DNA of 64,000 nt, taken from CADEDH01 sp041394285 (GTDB lineage Bacteria; Actinomycetota; Acidimicrobiia; Acidimicrobiales; SZUA-35). The notes under the pieces are model-generated. The model ran no database searches and was not told the origin of the DNA. It saw nothing but the letters and a program-made list of their open reading frames with translations. Numbering within the stretch: the first letter of the stretch is position 1; each line of letters begins with the position of its first letter. The position numbers were made by a program, and so were the translations under genes. The stretch covers positions 1 to 64,000 of the forward strand of contig JAWKIL010000025.1 of the NCBI GenBank assembly GCA_041394285.1, written 5' to 3'. Positions 1 to 8,444 of the stretch are shown one piece after another.

Positions 1-40
1 CCCACCCTGGACCGTCTACGGCTGGCTCTGGAACACCTGA
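1..40 (+). CDS. C-terminal end of an unidentified protein (partial)
   Basis: One frame entering the window reads twelve residues, ending in a Trp/Tyr-rich tail (VYGWLWNT), then a TGA at 38-40. It is the only one of the three plus frames that stops here before the minus-strand monooxygenase, so it is probably the tail of a convergent gene. Too short to assign a family, and it could be chance. Confidence 0.3.
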   Translation, partial: PPWTVYGWLWNT

Positions 41-59
41 GCGGTGGGGGGACTCTGGC

Positions 60-1520
60 CTACCGACTCTCGACGATGAAGTCGTCCTCGTGCAGATCGG
101 CCAGCTCCCGCCGCATGCGGCCGATCGTGCCGGGATGGAAGGCCACCACCCGGCCCCGGGCGTCGCGGTAGAAGTTGGAGCACGCTCCGGTCCAGCTCAT
201 CTGCGACAGCTCCCGTTGGATGGCCTCGTTGTAGGCCTCGGTGGCGTCTTCCCGGGCCTCCACCGACTTGATGCCGTCGTTCGCCATCCGCTGCACCCAG
301 CGGGTGATGTAGTCCGTCTCCACCTCGGCCGACAGGATCAACGACCCGTAGGCCACGGTGCCGTTGATGCCGCACACGGTGAACCAGTTGGGGAAGCCGG
401 GCACCGCCACGCCCCGGTAGGCCATGGTCTGGCGCGAGATCCGGTTGCGCAGCGTCTCGCCGCCCCGCCCGTACACGTCGAGGGCGGCCGCGCCGTCGGC
501 CCGGCCCCCGAGCCGGTAGCCGGTGCAGAAGATCACCACGTCCACATCGGTCGCCGAGCCGTCGGCCGCCTGCACCGCCGTCTCGCTCAACGCCGTCACG
601 CCGTGGGGTACCAGGCGCACATGGGGCTGGGCCAACGCGTGGTAGTAGTCGTCCGACAGCAGCAACCGGTTGCACCCCGGCGGATACGACGGGGTGAGCG
701 CGTCGATCACCGCCGGGTCGGTGATCGACGCCCGCATGTGGGTGAGGCACCGCTCCCGCATGGCCTGCAGGGTCGCCTCGTGACGGCGGAAGGCGAGCCA
801 CCACCACATCGAATCCTTGTACTGGCCCCGCCGGAGGCGTTGCATCTCCTCGGCGTGTTGCAGCGCAGCCCGCTCGGAGTCGGTGTAGTGCCGGTTGTTG
901 CGGGGGAAGACCCAGTTCGGGGTGCGGGAGAACACCGTCACCTCGGCCGCCAGCTTCGCCACCTCGGGCACCACCTGCACGGCGCTGGCGGCGCTGCCCA
1001 CCACGGCCACCCGCTTGCCCCGGAGGTCCACGTCGTGGCGCCACGCCGCCGAGTGCCACGACGGCCCGGCGAAGGTGTCGAGACCCGGCACCTTGGGCAG
1101 GTTCGGCGCGGTCAATCCGCCCGTGGCCGACACCAGCACCCGGTGCGGCACCTCGCTCCCGCCCCCGGCCAGCGTCAGCCACCACACCCCCTCGTCCTCG
1201 TCGAACCGGGCCGACAGCACCCGGGTGGCGAAACGGATGTGGCTGACCAGATCCCACTTCTCGGCCACCGAGCGGATGTAGGCCTGGATCTCGGCCCGGG
1301 GGGCGAACACCATCGACCAGTCGGGGTTGGGCTCGGCCGTGTAGCAGTACAGATGCGACGGGATGTCACAGTGCAGGCCGGGATAGGTGTTCCGGTACCA
1401 GGTGCCGCCCACGTCGGGCTGCTCCTCGTAGATCACGAAGTCGTCGAACCCGGCCCGGCGCAGCTGCAGGGCCATGGCGATGCCGCTCAGGCCCGCTCCC
1501 AGGATCCCCACGGTGGTCAT
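60..1520 (-). CDS. Flavin-containing monooxygenase (Baeyer-Villiger type)
   Basis: Predicted 486-residue FAD/NADPH-dependent monooxygenase that would insert oxygen into a ketone or hydroxylate a hydrophobic substrate in the cytoplasm. The N-terminus reads MTTVGILGAGLSGI, a GxGxxG FAD-binding fold, followed by the GGTWYRNTYPG region typical of BVMO/FMO proteins and, mid-protein, a second Rossmann motif (VAVVGSAASAVQV) for NADPH. The open frame extends 52 codons upstream, but ATG 1520 is preferred because GAGGAG sits just before it and the FAD motif follows at once. Divergent from the methyltransferase at 1633. The P450 and CoA genes nearby suggest catabolism of an alicyclic or terpenoid compound, which is inference. 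Substrate unknown. Confidence 0.88.
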   Translation of the reverse strand: MTTVGILGAGLSGIAMALQLRRAGFDDFVIYEEQPDVGGTWYRNTYPGLHCDIPSHLYCYTAEPNPDWSMVFAPRAEIQAYIRSVAEKWDLVSHIRFATRVLSARFDEDEGVWWLTLAGGGSEVPHRVLVSATGGLTAPNLPKVPGLDTFAGPSWHSAAWRHDVDLRGKRVAVVGSAASAVQVVPEVAKLAAEVTVFSRTPNWVFPRNNRHYTDSERAALQHAEEMQRLRRGQYKDSMWWWLAFRRHEATLQAMRERCLTHMRASITDPAVIDALTPSYPPGCNRLLLSDDYYHALAQPHVRLVPHGVTALSETAVQAADGSATDVDVVIFCTGYRLGGRADGAAALDVYGRGGETLRNRISRQTMAYRGVAVPGFPNWFTVCGINGTVAYGSLILSAEVETDYITRWVQRMANDGIKSVEAREDATEAYNEAIQRELSQMSWTGACSNFYRDARGRVVAFHPGTIGRMRRELADLHEDDFIVESR

Positions 1521-1632
1521 GCTCTGCTGCTCCTCGCCTCGCTGCTCCGGCTGTTCACGCCCGCCAGCATGCAGACCGGTCCCGAAGGGCACAAGTCGAG
1601 CCGCCGGCGGCCCTGTGCCAAGCTGACAACCC

Positions 1633-2457
1633 ATGGCCCCACCTACCGAATCGGGATCGCTGGAGACGTACCACAAGGATCACTGGGTCGACATCGAGCC
1701 CGAGCGACTGGCCCGCTACGACCGCATGTTCCAGCTCGACGACCGCCGCGGCGACATCATCCTGGCTCCGGTGGGAGTCCAGGAGGGCGAGACCGTGGTC
1801 GACTTCGGCTGCGGCCCCGGCTTCGTCGCCGCCCAGCTGGCCCGCCTGACCGGACCCGGCGGCCACGTGCACGCCGTCGACGTCAACGAGGCCTTCGTGG
1901 CCCGGGCCCGGGAGGTGGCCGAGGCCTCGGGCCGGGGTGGACAGATCACCGTGCACCACGCCACCGACGAGCGGGTCCCGTTGGACGACGCCAGCGCCGA
2001 CCGGGTGTACGCCAAGAACGTCCTGGAGTACGTGCCCGACGCCGCAGCCGTGCTGTCCGAGCTGCACCGGGTGGCGCGGCCGGGCGGGCGCATGGTGGCG
2101 TCCGACTCCGATTTCGGGTTCGTGGTGATCGAGCCGCTCACGCCGGCCGAGGTGCACGAGCTGTTCAGCGCGGCCGCCCCGGCGTTCAAGGAACCCCACA
2201 TCGGCCGCAAGCTCCGCACGGCCTTCCGCCGGGCCGGGTTCGAGAACGTGGAGGTGAAGGTCACGGCCGCCACCGACACCAGCGGCTTCATGCGGCCGGT
2301 GATCGAGAACATGCTGGGCTACGGGCTCCAGTTCGACCGCATCACCCCCGCCCGGGCCGACGAGTTCCGCCGCACCATCGATGCCGCCATAGAGGCCGGC
2401 GAGTACCTCATGGTCCTCCCCCAGTGGTGGGTCACCGGCGTGAAGCCCGGCGTCTGA
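1633..2457 (+). CDS. Class I SAM-dependent methyltransferase
   Basis: 274-residue cytoplasmic methyltransferase. The SAM-binding motif I is clear (VVDFGCGPGFVAAQLA, about residues 56-71), followed by an acidic motif II (VHAVDVNEAF) and the post-motif region with DRVYAKNVLEYVPD. The later HRVARPGGRMVASDSDFG segment is the usual strand 5 region of UbiE/Menaquinone-type small-molecule methyltransferases. The start at 1633 leaves an N-terminal YHKDHW segment seen in this group. First gene of a plus-strand run (methyltransferase, MetE-like, P450, CoA-transferase, hydratase). The substrate is not readable from sequence; a small metabolite of the same pathway is the likeliest. Confidence 0.85.
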   Translation: MAPPTESGSLETYHKDHWVDIEPERLARYDRMFQLDDRRGDIILAPVGVQEGETVVDFGCGPGFVAAQLARLTGPGGHVHAVDVNEAFVARAREVAEASGRGGQITVHHATDERVPLDDASADRVYAKNVLEYVPDAAAVLSELHRVARPGGRMVASDSDFGFVVIEPLTPAEVHELFSAAAPAFKEPHIGRKLRTAFRRAGFENVEVKVTAATDTSGFMRPVIENMLGYGLQFDRITPARADEFRRTIDAAIEAGEYLMVLPQWWVTGVKPGV

Positions 2458-2523
2458 CGCCGTCCCCCCTCCGTGACGGCCTGTTCGGCTACGGTGCGGG
2501 AACCCGGCGAGAGGAGGCCGTTC

Positions 2524-3714
2524 GTGGCCACCGTGGACATCCCCGTCACCCACGTGGGCAGCCTGGTGCGCCCCGAGCCGCTGCTCGACCTGCTGCGGGC
2601 CAAGCGGGCGGGCGACGCCCCCGACCCCATCGAGCTGGCCACCTGCCTGGAGACATCGGTGGCCGACGTGGTGGCCGCCCAGGTGGAAGCGGGCGTCACC
2701 ATCGTCAGCGACGGGGAGTTCGGCAAGGACCTCAGCTGGTCGCAGTACGTGATGGAGCGCCTCGGGGGATTCGAGTTCCGGCCCCGGGAGGTTGCCAGCG
2801 CGGCCAAGGCCATCGGGGGCAAGGACCGCCGGGACTTCGCCGAGTTCTACGAGGAGTACGAGGGTGCGTTCGGGGTGGCCGGCATCGGCAAGGGTGCCAT
2901 GCCTCAAGGCGACTGGGTGATCACCGGCCCCGTCACCTACACCGGCGCCGGCGCGGTGCAGGCCGACATCGCCCGCCTCCAGCGGGCCCTCGACGCCAAC
3001 GGCGTGGCCCGTACGAACGGGTTCCTGCCGGTGGTGTCACCCACCAGCGTGGTGCCGGCCCGGCTCGACGAGCACTACGCCAGCCCGGAAGAGGCGCTGT
3101 TCGCCATCGCCGAGGCCATGAACGAGGAATACCGGGCTGTGGTCGACGCCGGCCTGATCCTCCAGGTCGACGACGCCTACCTGGCCTCCACCTACGACGT
3201 GATGGTCCCTCCCGGCACGATCACCGATTTCCGCCTGTGGGCCGAGACCCGGGTGGAGGCGGTGAACGTCGCCCTGGCCGGGCTGCCGCCGGAACGGGTG
3301 CGCTACCACGTGTGCTGGGGATCGTGGAACGGCCCCCACACCAACGACGTCGGCCTGGCCGACATCGTGGACCTCGTCCTCCGGGTGAACGCCGGCGGGT
3401 ACCTGCTGGAGATGTCGAACCCTCGCCATGCCCACGAATGGAAGGTGTGGGACGACGTCGCCCTGCCCGACGGCAAGATGCTCCTGCCCGGTCTCATCAG
3501 CCATTCCACCAACGTGGTGGAGCACCCGGAGTGGGTGGCCGAGCGCCTGGTTCGCCTGGCCGGCCTGGTGGGGGCGGAGCGCGTGATCGCCAGCACCGAC
3601 TGTGGCTTCGCCCAGGGCCCCTTCGCCCGCCGGGTGCACCCGTCGATCCAGTGGGCCAAGCTCCGTTCGCTGGCCGAGGGGGCGGCGTTGGCCAGCCAGG
3701 CGCTCTCGACGTAG
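2524..3714 (+). CDS. MetE-like cobalamin-independent methyltransferase family protein
   Basis: 396-residue protein of the UROD/MetE-like TIM-barrel superfamily, equivalent to only the C-terminal half of methionine synthase. It begins with THVGSLVRPEPL, a typical motif of these shorter homologues. Zinc ligands appear intact: a His-x-Cys pair in RYHVCWGSWN, the Glu in LLEMSNPRHAHEW, and the late Cys in ASTDCGFAQG. Start GTG 2524 is chosen over the upstream ATG because GAGAGGAGG lies directly before it. Family members act as methionine synthase-like methyltransferases or coenzyme-M/thiol transferases (epoxyalkane pathway), so the thiol acceptor here is unknown. It follows the methyltransferase by 66 bases. 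A second relative occurs at 55415-56539. Confidence 0.8.
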   Translation: MATVDIPVTHVGSLVRPEPLLDLLRAKRAGDAPDPIELATCLETSVADVVAAQVEAGVTIVSDGEFGKDLSWSQYVMERLGGFEFRPREVASAAKAIGGKDRRDFAEFYEEYEGAFGVAGIGKGAMPQGDWVITGPVTYTGAGAVQADIARLQRALDANGVARTNGFLPVVSPTSVVPARLDEHYASPEEALFAIAEAMNEEYRAVVDAGLILQVDDAYLASTYDVMVPPGTITDFRLWAETRVEAVNVALAGLPPERVRYHVCWGSWNGPHTNDVGLADIVDLVLRVNAGGYLLEMSNPRHAHEWKVWDDVALPDGKMLLPGLISHSTNVVEHPEWVAERLVRLAGLVGAERVIASTDCGFAQGPFARRVHPSIQWAKLRSLAEGAALASQALST

Positions 3715-3741
3715 CGTCGGGGCCGAGGGGGACTCTGCATC

Positions 3742-5040
3742 ATGCTCACCGCGGCCGATCTCGACACCATCGACATCCATTCGCTCCACCTGTACGCCAC
3801 CCGGGGCTACCCGTGGGCCGAGTGGGACCTGCTAAGGCGGGAGGCGCCGGTCTACTGGTACGACCGGCCCGGCATCGAGCCGTTCTGGGCCCTCACCCGC
3901 TACGACGACGTGCACGCCATCGGCCGGGATGCGTCCACCTTCGTCAACTCCGGGCGCCGTCTGCGCCTCCATTCGATCGAGCACGAAGACGCCATGTGGG
4001 CGTCCAAGGCCCGGCGGGACGAGCTGTACGGGTGGAACGAGAGCGAGCCGCTCGACATGGTGTTCATGGACGCCCCCCGCCACACCGCCTTCCGACTCCT
4101 CACGGCCCGGGCGTTCACCCCGGCCCGGTGCCGGACCATGGCCGGCTCGTTGGCGTCGCTGGCCGCCCGGTTCGTCGACGAGTTCGAGGCCGCCCTCGAC
4201 GCCGCCGCCGGCGAGCCGATCGACATCGTGCGGGAGCTGTCGCTCAAGCTGCCGCTGGCCGCCATCTGCGACCTCATGGGCCTGCCCATCGAGGACTGGC
4301 ACGACATCTGGCGCTGGACCGACTCGGTGTTCGACACCTCCTCCACCGAATGGGCCCTGGCCGGTGAGAGCCGGCGCGACATGCGCCGCCGACTCCGGGT
4401 GGAGTACTTCGACTACTACGACCAGTTGATCGGGGCCAAGCGGGCCCAGCCGGCCGACGACGTGATCAGCCATCTCGTCAACGGCGAGGTCGACGGCCAA
4501 CGTCTCACCCAGCAACAGCTCCACGGCTACCTGAACCTGTTGATCCTGGCCGGCAACGAGACCACCCGGAACGCCACCACCAAGGGCGTGCTGGCACTGC
4601 TCGACAACCCGGCGGGGCGGGAACGATTGGAGGCCGACCCCGACCGATGGATCGAGCCGGCGGTGGAGGAGATCCTGCGCTGGACCTCGCCCGTGATCCA
4701 GTTCGCCCGCACCGCCGTGCGGGACACCGAGATCCGGGGGGTGACGATCCGGGCCGGCGACACCGTCGGCATCTGGTACCCGTCGGCCAACCGCGACCCC
4801 GAGGCGTTCGACCGGCCCGACACCTTCGACATCACCCGGGAGCCCAACTACCACCTGGCCTTCGGCCACGGCCCCCACTTCTGCCTGGGTGCCAACCTGG
4901 CCCGGTGGGAGCTGCGGGCCCTGTTCCGGGAGCTGGCCCGCCGCGGCACGTTGCGCCGGCTGGAGGCGGTGGGTCCCAGCACGATCACCCAGGACCTGCA
5001 CGTCAGCGTGGTCAAGCGCCAGCTCGTGCGCTCCAATTGA
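3742..5040 (+). CDS. Cytochrome P450
   Basis: 432-residue soluble bacterial P450 monooxygenase. The heme-binding loop is FGHGPHFCLGANLAR with the thiolate ligand Cys381. The I-helix oxygen-activation motif AGNETTRN starts at about residue 270 and the ExxR motif is in the EEILRW segment. Length and soluble N-terminus (no membrane anchor) fit the CYP107/CYP125-like actinobacterial class that takes electrons from ferredoxin. No ferredoxin gene is adjacent. A GAGGGGG stretch precedes ATG 3742. The next gene starts three bases after the stop, so the two are probably co-transcribed. Likely hydroxylates the substrate of the neighbouring CoA pathway (inference). Confidence 0.95.
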   Translation: MLTAADLDTIDIHSLHLYATRGYPWAEWDLLRREAPVYWYDRPGIEPFWALTRYDDVHAIGRDASTFVNSGRRLRLHSIEHEDAMWASKARRDELYGWNESEPLDMVFMDAPRHTAFRLLTARAFTPARCRTMAGSLASLAARFVDEFEAALDAAAGEPIDIVRELSLKLPLAAICDLMGLPIEDWHDIWRWTDSVFDTSSTEWALAGESRRDMRRRLRVEYFDYYDQLIGAKRAQPADDVISHLVNGEVDGQRLTQQQLHGYLNLLILAGNETTRNATTKGVLALLDNPAGRERLEADPDRWIEPAVEEILRWTSPVIQFARTAVRDTEIRGVTIRAGDTVGIWYPSANRDPEAFDRPDTFDITREPNYHLAFGHGPHFCLGANLARWELRALFRELARRGTLRRLEAVGPSTITQDLHVSVVKRQLVRSN

Positions 5041-5043
5041 CCC

Positions 5044-6222
5044 ATGCTCCCCCTCGACCACCTCCTCGTCCTCGACCTGACAGCCTTCCGGGCCGGGCCC
5101 ACCGCCGTGCGCCAGCTGGCCGACTGGGGAGCGAGGGTGATCACGATCGAGCGACCGGCGGCCGACGGGGGCGAGGGGCTGCTGGGGGCCCGCCTCGGCT
5201 CCGACTTCCAGAACCTGCGGCGCAACAACGAATCGTTGACGCTCGACCTCAAGCACCCCGACGGCAAGGCCGTGTTCCTCGATCTCGTGCGCCGGGCCGA
5301 CGTGGTGGTGGAGAACTTCGCCCCCGGGGTGACGGCCCGCCTCGGGCTCGACTGGCCGTCGCTCCAGGCCGTCAACCCCCGCCTGGTCTACGGCAGCATC
5401 TCGGGCTACGGCCAGGAGGGCCCCTGGTCGCAGCGTCCGGGGTACGACCAGGTGGCCCAGGGCATGTCGGGCCTGATGTCGGTGACCGGGTTGCCGGGGC
5501 AGGGGCCGGTGCGGTCGGGCCACGCCGTGGCCGACAGCTCGTCGGGCGTGTACCTGGCGTTCGGCATCCTGCTGGCCATCATCCGGCGGGAACGGACGGG
5601 GGAGGGGAGCTGGGTGCGCACGTCGCTCCTCGAGTCGCTGATCGCCATGCTCGACTTCCAGGCGGCCCGGGTGCTGATCGAGCACGAGGTGCCAGGCCAG
5701 CAGGGCAACCATCACCCCACCGGGGTACCGATGGGCACGTTCCCGGCCTCCGACGGGGTGTTCAACCTGGCCCCCGGCACCGAGGCCCACTGGCGGGCGG
5801 TGTGCGGGGTGCTGGGCCACCCCGAGTGGGCCGACGACGAGCGCTACGCACGGCCCGGCTCCCGGCGCAAGCGGCGCGACGAGGTCAACGCCATGATCGC
5901 CGCGGTGACGGCCACGGAGACGGCCGAGCACTGGATCGAGGCCCTGTTGGCCGTGGGGGTGCCGGCCGGGCCGGTGCTCGACATGGGCCAGATGTTCGCC
6001 CATCCCCAGGTGCAGGCCCTCGGCCTGGCCCAGCCCATCGAGCATCCGGCGGTGGACGACGCCGCCGTGGTGGGCCAACCCCTGACGTTCGGTGACGGCC
6101 TCGGGGGACGGGGCGTCCGCCGGGCGGCGCCGAGCCTGGGCGAGCAGACCGACGCCATCCTGGCCGAGTTGGGCCACACCGGGGCCGACATCGACGCGCT
6201 GCGAGCCGCTGGCGTGATCTGA
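5044..6222 (+). CDS. Type III (CaiB/BaiF) CoA-transferase
   Basis: 392-residue family III CoA-transferase, moving CoA between carboxylic acids via an enzyme-aspartyl anhydride. Visible signatures are the N-terminal LADWGARVITIERP, the RNNESLTLDLKHPDG block, VENFAPGVTARLGLDW, YGSISGYGQEGPW and the GYDQVAQGMSG segment that contains the catalytic Asp. Starts three bases after the P450 stop without its own clear Shine-Dalgarno, so translation is probably coupled. Together with the hydratase downstream it suggests activation and beta-oxidation-like breakdown of an acid. One of three family III proteins in this window. Confidence 0.92.
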   Translation: MLPLDHLLVLDLTAFRAGPTAVRQLADWGARVITIERPAADGGEGLLGARLGSDFQNLRRNNESLTLDLKHPDGKAVFLDLVRRADVVVENFAPGVTARLGLDWPSLQAVNPRLVYGSISGYGQEGPWSQRPGYDQVAQGMSGLMSVTGLPGQGPVRSGHAVADSSSGVYLAFGILLAIIRRERTGEGSWVRTSLLESLIAMLDFQAARVLIEHEVPGQQGNHHPTGVPMGTFPASDGVFNLAPGTEAHWRAVCGVLGHPEWADDERYARPGSRRKRRDEVNAMIAAVTATETAEHWIEALLAVGVPAGPVLDMGQMFAHPQVQALGLAQPIEHPAVDDAAVVGQPLTFGDGLGGRGVRRAAPSLGEQTDAILAELGHTGADIDALRAAGVI

Positions 6223-6282
6223 CCCTGCCATCGGGCCTTGCTCGCACGGGCGCCCGGGCGGCGGAACGTGACAAGCTCGGAC

Positions 6283-7041
6283 ATGGACGAACCAGTCGAC
6301 TACGCCGTGGCCGCCGGGGTGGCCACCATCACCCTCAACGCCCCGGCCAAGCGCAACGCCTTCAGCCAGAACCTGGTCCAGGGCCTCATGGCCGGTATCA
6401 AGCAGGCCCAGGCCGACGACGCCGTGCGGGTGATCGTGATCACCAACGCCGGCACAACCTTCTCGGCCGGCGCCGACCTGCGGGAGAACCGGGCGGAGCT
6501 CGGGCCCGACGCCCTCACCTTCGTCGACATCGTGAAAGCCATCGACGCCTGCCCCAAGCCCGTGGTGGCCCGGGTGGCGGGCCACGCCGCCGGCGGCGGG
6601 GCGGCCCTGGTGGTGTGCTGCGATCTGGCCATCGCCGCCGACACCGCCCGCATCGGCATCACCGAGGTCCGCATCGGGATCCCCCCGGCCGGGGTGGCGG
6701 CCCTGCTGGCCCACCGGATGGGCCGGCGGGAGCTGGTGGAGGCGTTCCTGGTGGGTGACATGATGCCGGCGGCCCGGGCGGCCGAGCTGGGCATGGTCAA
6801 CCTGGTGGTGTCGGAAGCCGAGCTCGACGCCACGGTGGCCCGCTACGTCGACGGCCTGGTGCGGGGCGGCCCCCGCAGCCTGGGGATCACCAAGCACCTG
6901 CTCCAGGCCATGGCCCACCTCACCCCGGAGCAGGCCGAGACCCTGGCCGACGCCTCGGCCCGGGGTGCGTTCGAGAGCTCCGAGGCCCGCGAAGGCGTGG
7001 CGTCCTTCCTGGAGAAGCGCCCCGCCGCCTGGATCCCCTGA
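6283..7041 (+). CDS. Enoyl-CoA hydratase/isomerase family protein
   Basis: 252-residue crotonase-fold enzyme. It shows ITLNAPAKRNAFS at the N-terminus, the first oxyanion-hole loop AGTTFSAGADL, and the second oxyanion-hole loop HAAGGGAALVVCCDLAIAA. The Glu in ITEVRIGIPP is in the position of a catalytic acid, so hydratase activity is plausible. ATG 6283 is chosen because homology begins there; the open frame extends 15 codons upstream without a ribosome site. It follows the CoA-transferase by 60 bases and precedes a racemase-like gene, consistent with side-chain degradation of a CoA thioester. Exact substrate unknown. Confidence 0.9.
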   Translation: MDEPVDYAVAAGVATITLNAPAKRNAFSQNLVQGLMAGIKQAQADDAVRVIVITNAGTTFSAGADLRENRAELGPDALTFVDIVKAIDACPKPVVARVAGHAAGGGAALVVCCDLAIAADTARIGITEVRIGIPPAGVAALLAHRMGRRELVEAFLVGDMMPAARAAELGMVNLVVSEAELDATVARYVDGLVRGGPRSLGITKHLLQAMAHLTPEQAETLADASARGAFESSEAREGVASFLEKRPAAWIP

Positions 7042-7129
7042 GGGCACTCCCCACCGCGCCGCCGACGGTCCCATCCCGGGCGTTCGCCCTGTGCCGATCC
7101 CGGATGACAGGATGGGGCCGGACCGCGTC

Positions 7130-7166
7130 GTGCAGATGGCACCGCGCCATACAGATGGCACTGCAC
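7130..7166. promoter_or_regulatory. Paired repeats upstream of the racemase-like gene
   Basis: The decamer CAGATGGCAC occurs at 7133-7142 and again at 7152-7161, 19 bases apart (about two helical turns). The outer edges also form an inverted repeat, GTGCAG (7130-7135) against CTGCAC (7161-7166). The element ends 15 bases before ATG 7182 and could bind a dimeric repressor. No regulator gene is adjacent. Confidence 0.35.
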
Positions 7167-7181
7167 AGGGGAGGAACCGTC

Positions 7182-8384
7182 ATGGCTGGACCGTTGGAGG
7201 GGATCAGGGTCGTCGAGTGCAACCGGGTGGCCCCGGGCTCGCTGGCCACCGTGCTGCTGGCCGACATGGGGGCCGATGTCATCCGGGTGGTGGAACCGGG
7301 TGCCCCGGAGCCGGCCGACGAGGCCGCCGCCAACCGCCAGCAGCAGCGCCGGGCCGGCCAATGGGTGGACCGCAACAAGCGCAGCCTCAGCCTCGACCTG
7401 AAGAAGCCCGAGGCCCAGCAGATCCTGCAGAAGCTCGCCTCGACCTGCGACGTGTTCCTCGAAGGGTTCCGCCCCGGGGTCACCAAGCGCCTGGGGGCCG
7501 ACTACGAGACCCTGTCCAAGCTCAACCCCCGGCTGGTCTACTGCTCGCTGTCGGGCTTCGGCCAGGACGGCCCGTACCGGGACTTCCCGGCCCACGACAT
7601 CAACTACCTGTCCCTGGCCGGCGTGCTCAACCAGCTCGGCGCCCCCGACGCCGAGCCCACCATTCCCCTCAACCTGGTGGCCGACTACGCCGGCGCCTCC
7701 ATGCACGGCGCCCTGGGCGTGATGTTCGCCCTGTTCGCCCGGGAGCGCACGGGCAAGGGCCAACTGGTCGACGTGTCCTACCTCGACGCCACGATCTCGC
7801 TGCTGTGCGCCGTGCCGTCGTTCATGGCCTTCCTGGCCGGCGGCCCCGAGCCCAAGCGGGGCCTCGGCACCTTCGACGGCACCCGGCCGTTCTACACCAC
7901 CTACACCTGCGGCGACGGCAAGCTTCTGTCGATCGGATCCACCGAGCCCCACCTGTGGCACAACTTCTGCGACGCCGTGGACCGGCCCGATCTGAAGGCG
8001 GCCGAGCTCCAGCCGGGCGAGGCCATCCGCGGCCCCCGCCCCGAGCAGGTGACGGCCAAGCAGGAGGTGGCCAAGCTCATGGCCACCAAGAGCCGGGACG
8101 AGTGGTACGAGATCCTGACCAAGGCCGACGTGTGCGTGGGCAAGGTCTACGACCCCCATGAGGTGTTCGAGGACCCGCAGGTGCGGCACCGGGGCATGGC
8201 GGTGGACCTCCCGATCGGGGGCGGCTCCGTGCTCAACCCGGGCGTGGCCATCAAGCTGTCGGACACCCCCGGCGAGATCCGGTTCCCCACCCCGCTCCAG
8301 GGCGCCCACACCGACGAGATCCTGAGCGAGCTGGGCTACTCGTCCGACGACATCTCCGGCTTCAAGACCGCCGGCGCTGTGTAG
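7182..8384 (+). CDS. CoA-transferase family III, alpha-methylacyl-CoA racemase-like
   Basis: 400-residue family III protein resembling alpha-methylacyl-CoA racemase more than formyl-CoA transferase. The LADMGADVIRVVEP start, RNKRSLSLDLKKPEAQ block, EGFRPGVTKRLGADYE and SLSGFGQDGPYRDFPAHDINYLSL segments match AMACR, where the His-Asp pair (here AHD) carries proton exchange at the alpha carbon. It would epimerise 2-methyl-branched acyl-CoAs, as in sterol or isoprenoid side-chain oxidation. ATG 7182 is preceded by GGGGAGG; the open frame begins 26 codons upstream with no support. A 141-base gap with paired repeats separates it from the hydratase, so it may have its own promoter. Confidence 0.88.
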   Translation: MAGPLEGIRVVECNRVAPGSLATVLLADMGADVIRVVEPGAPEPADEAAANRQQQRRAGQWVDRNKRSLSLDLKKPEAQQILQKLASTCDVFLEGFRPGVTKRLGADYETLSKLNPRLVYCSLSGFGQDGPYRDFPAHDINYLSLAGVLNQLGAPDAEPTIPLNLVADYAGASMHGALGVMFALFARERTGKGQLVDVSYLDATISLLCAVPSFMAFLAGGPEPKRGLGTFDGTRPFYTTYTCGDGKLLSIGSTEPHLWHNFCDAVDRPDLKAAELQPGEAIRGPRPEQVTAKQEVAKLMATKSRDEWYEILTKADVCVGKVYDPHEVFEDPQVRHRGMAVDLPIGGGSVLNPGVAIKLSDTPGEIRFPTPLQGAHTDEILSELGYSSDDISGFKTAGAV

Positions 8385-8391
8385 CCCTCTG

Positions 8392-8440
8392 CGAACTGTG
8401 GCGCCCGGCGCTGTAATTTGCGCGCCGGCGCCACAGTTCG
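8392..8440. terminator. Long bidirectional hairpin between convergent genes
   Basis: Left arm 8392-8411 and right arm 8422-8440 are reverse complements apart from one bulged C, giving a stem of about 19 base pairs around a loop of about ten bases (TGTAATTTGC). It lies exactly between the stop codons of the convergent genes ending at 8384 and 8445. There is no T-run on either side, so it would be a U-tract-less terminator or an RNA 3' end stabiliser. Confidence 0.7.
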
Positions 8441-8444
8441 ACTG

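Noticed and set aside
90..4367. Very long open frame of 1425 codons on the plus strand, antisense to the monooxygenase and out of frame with the next genes
   Set aside because: Arg/Pro/Gly/His-rich translation without any domain. It is the usual high-GC shadow of real genes in other frames.
3832..7161. 1109-codon open frame opposite the P450 and CoA genes
   Set aside because: No start signal, no motifs, composition typical of antisense to GC-rich coding DNA.
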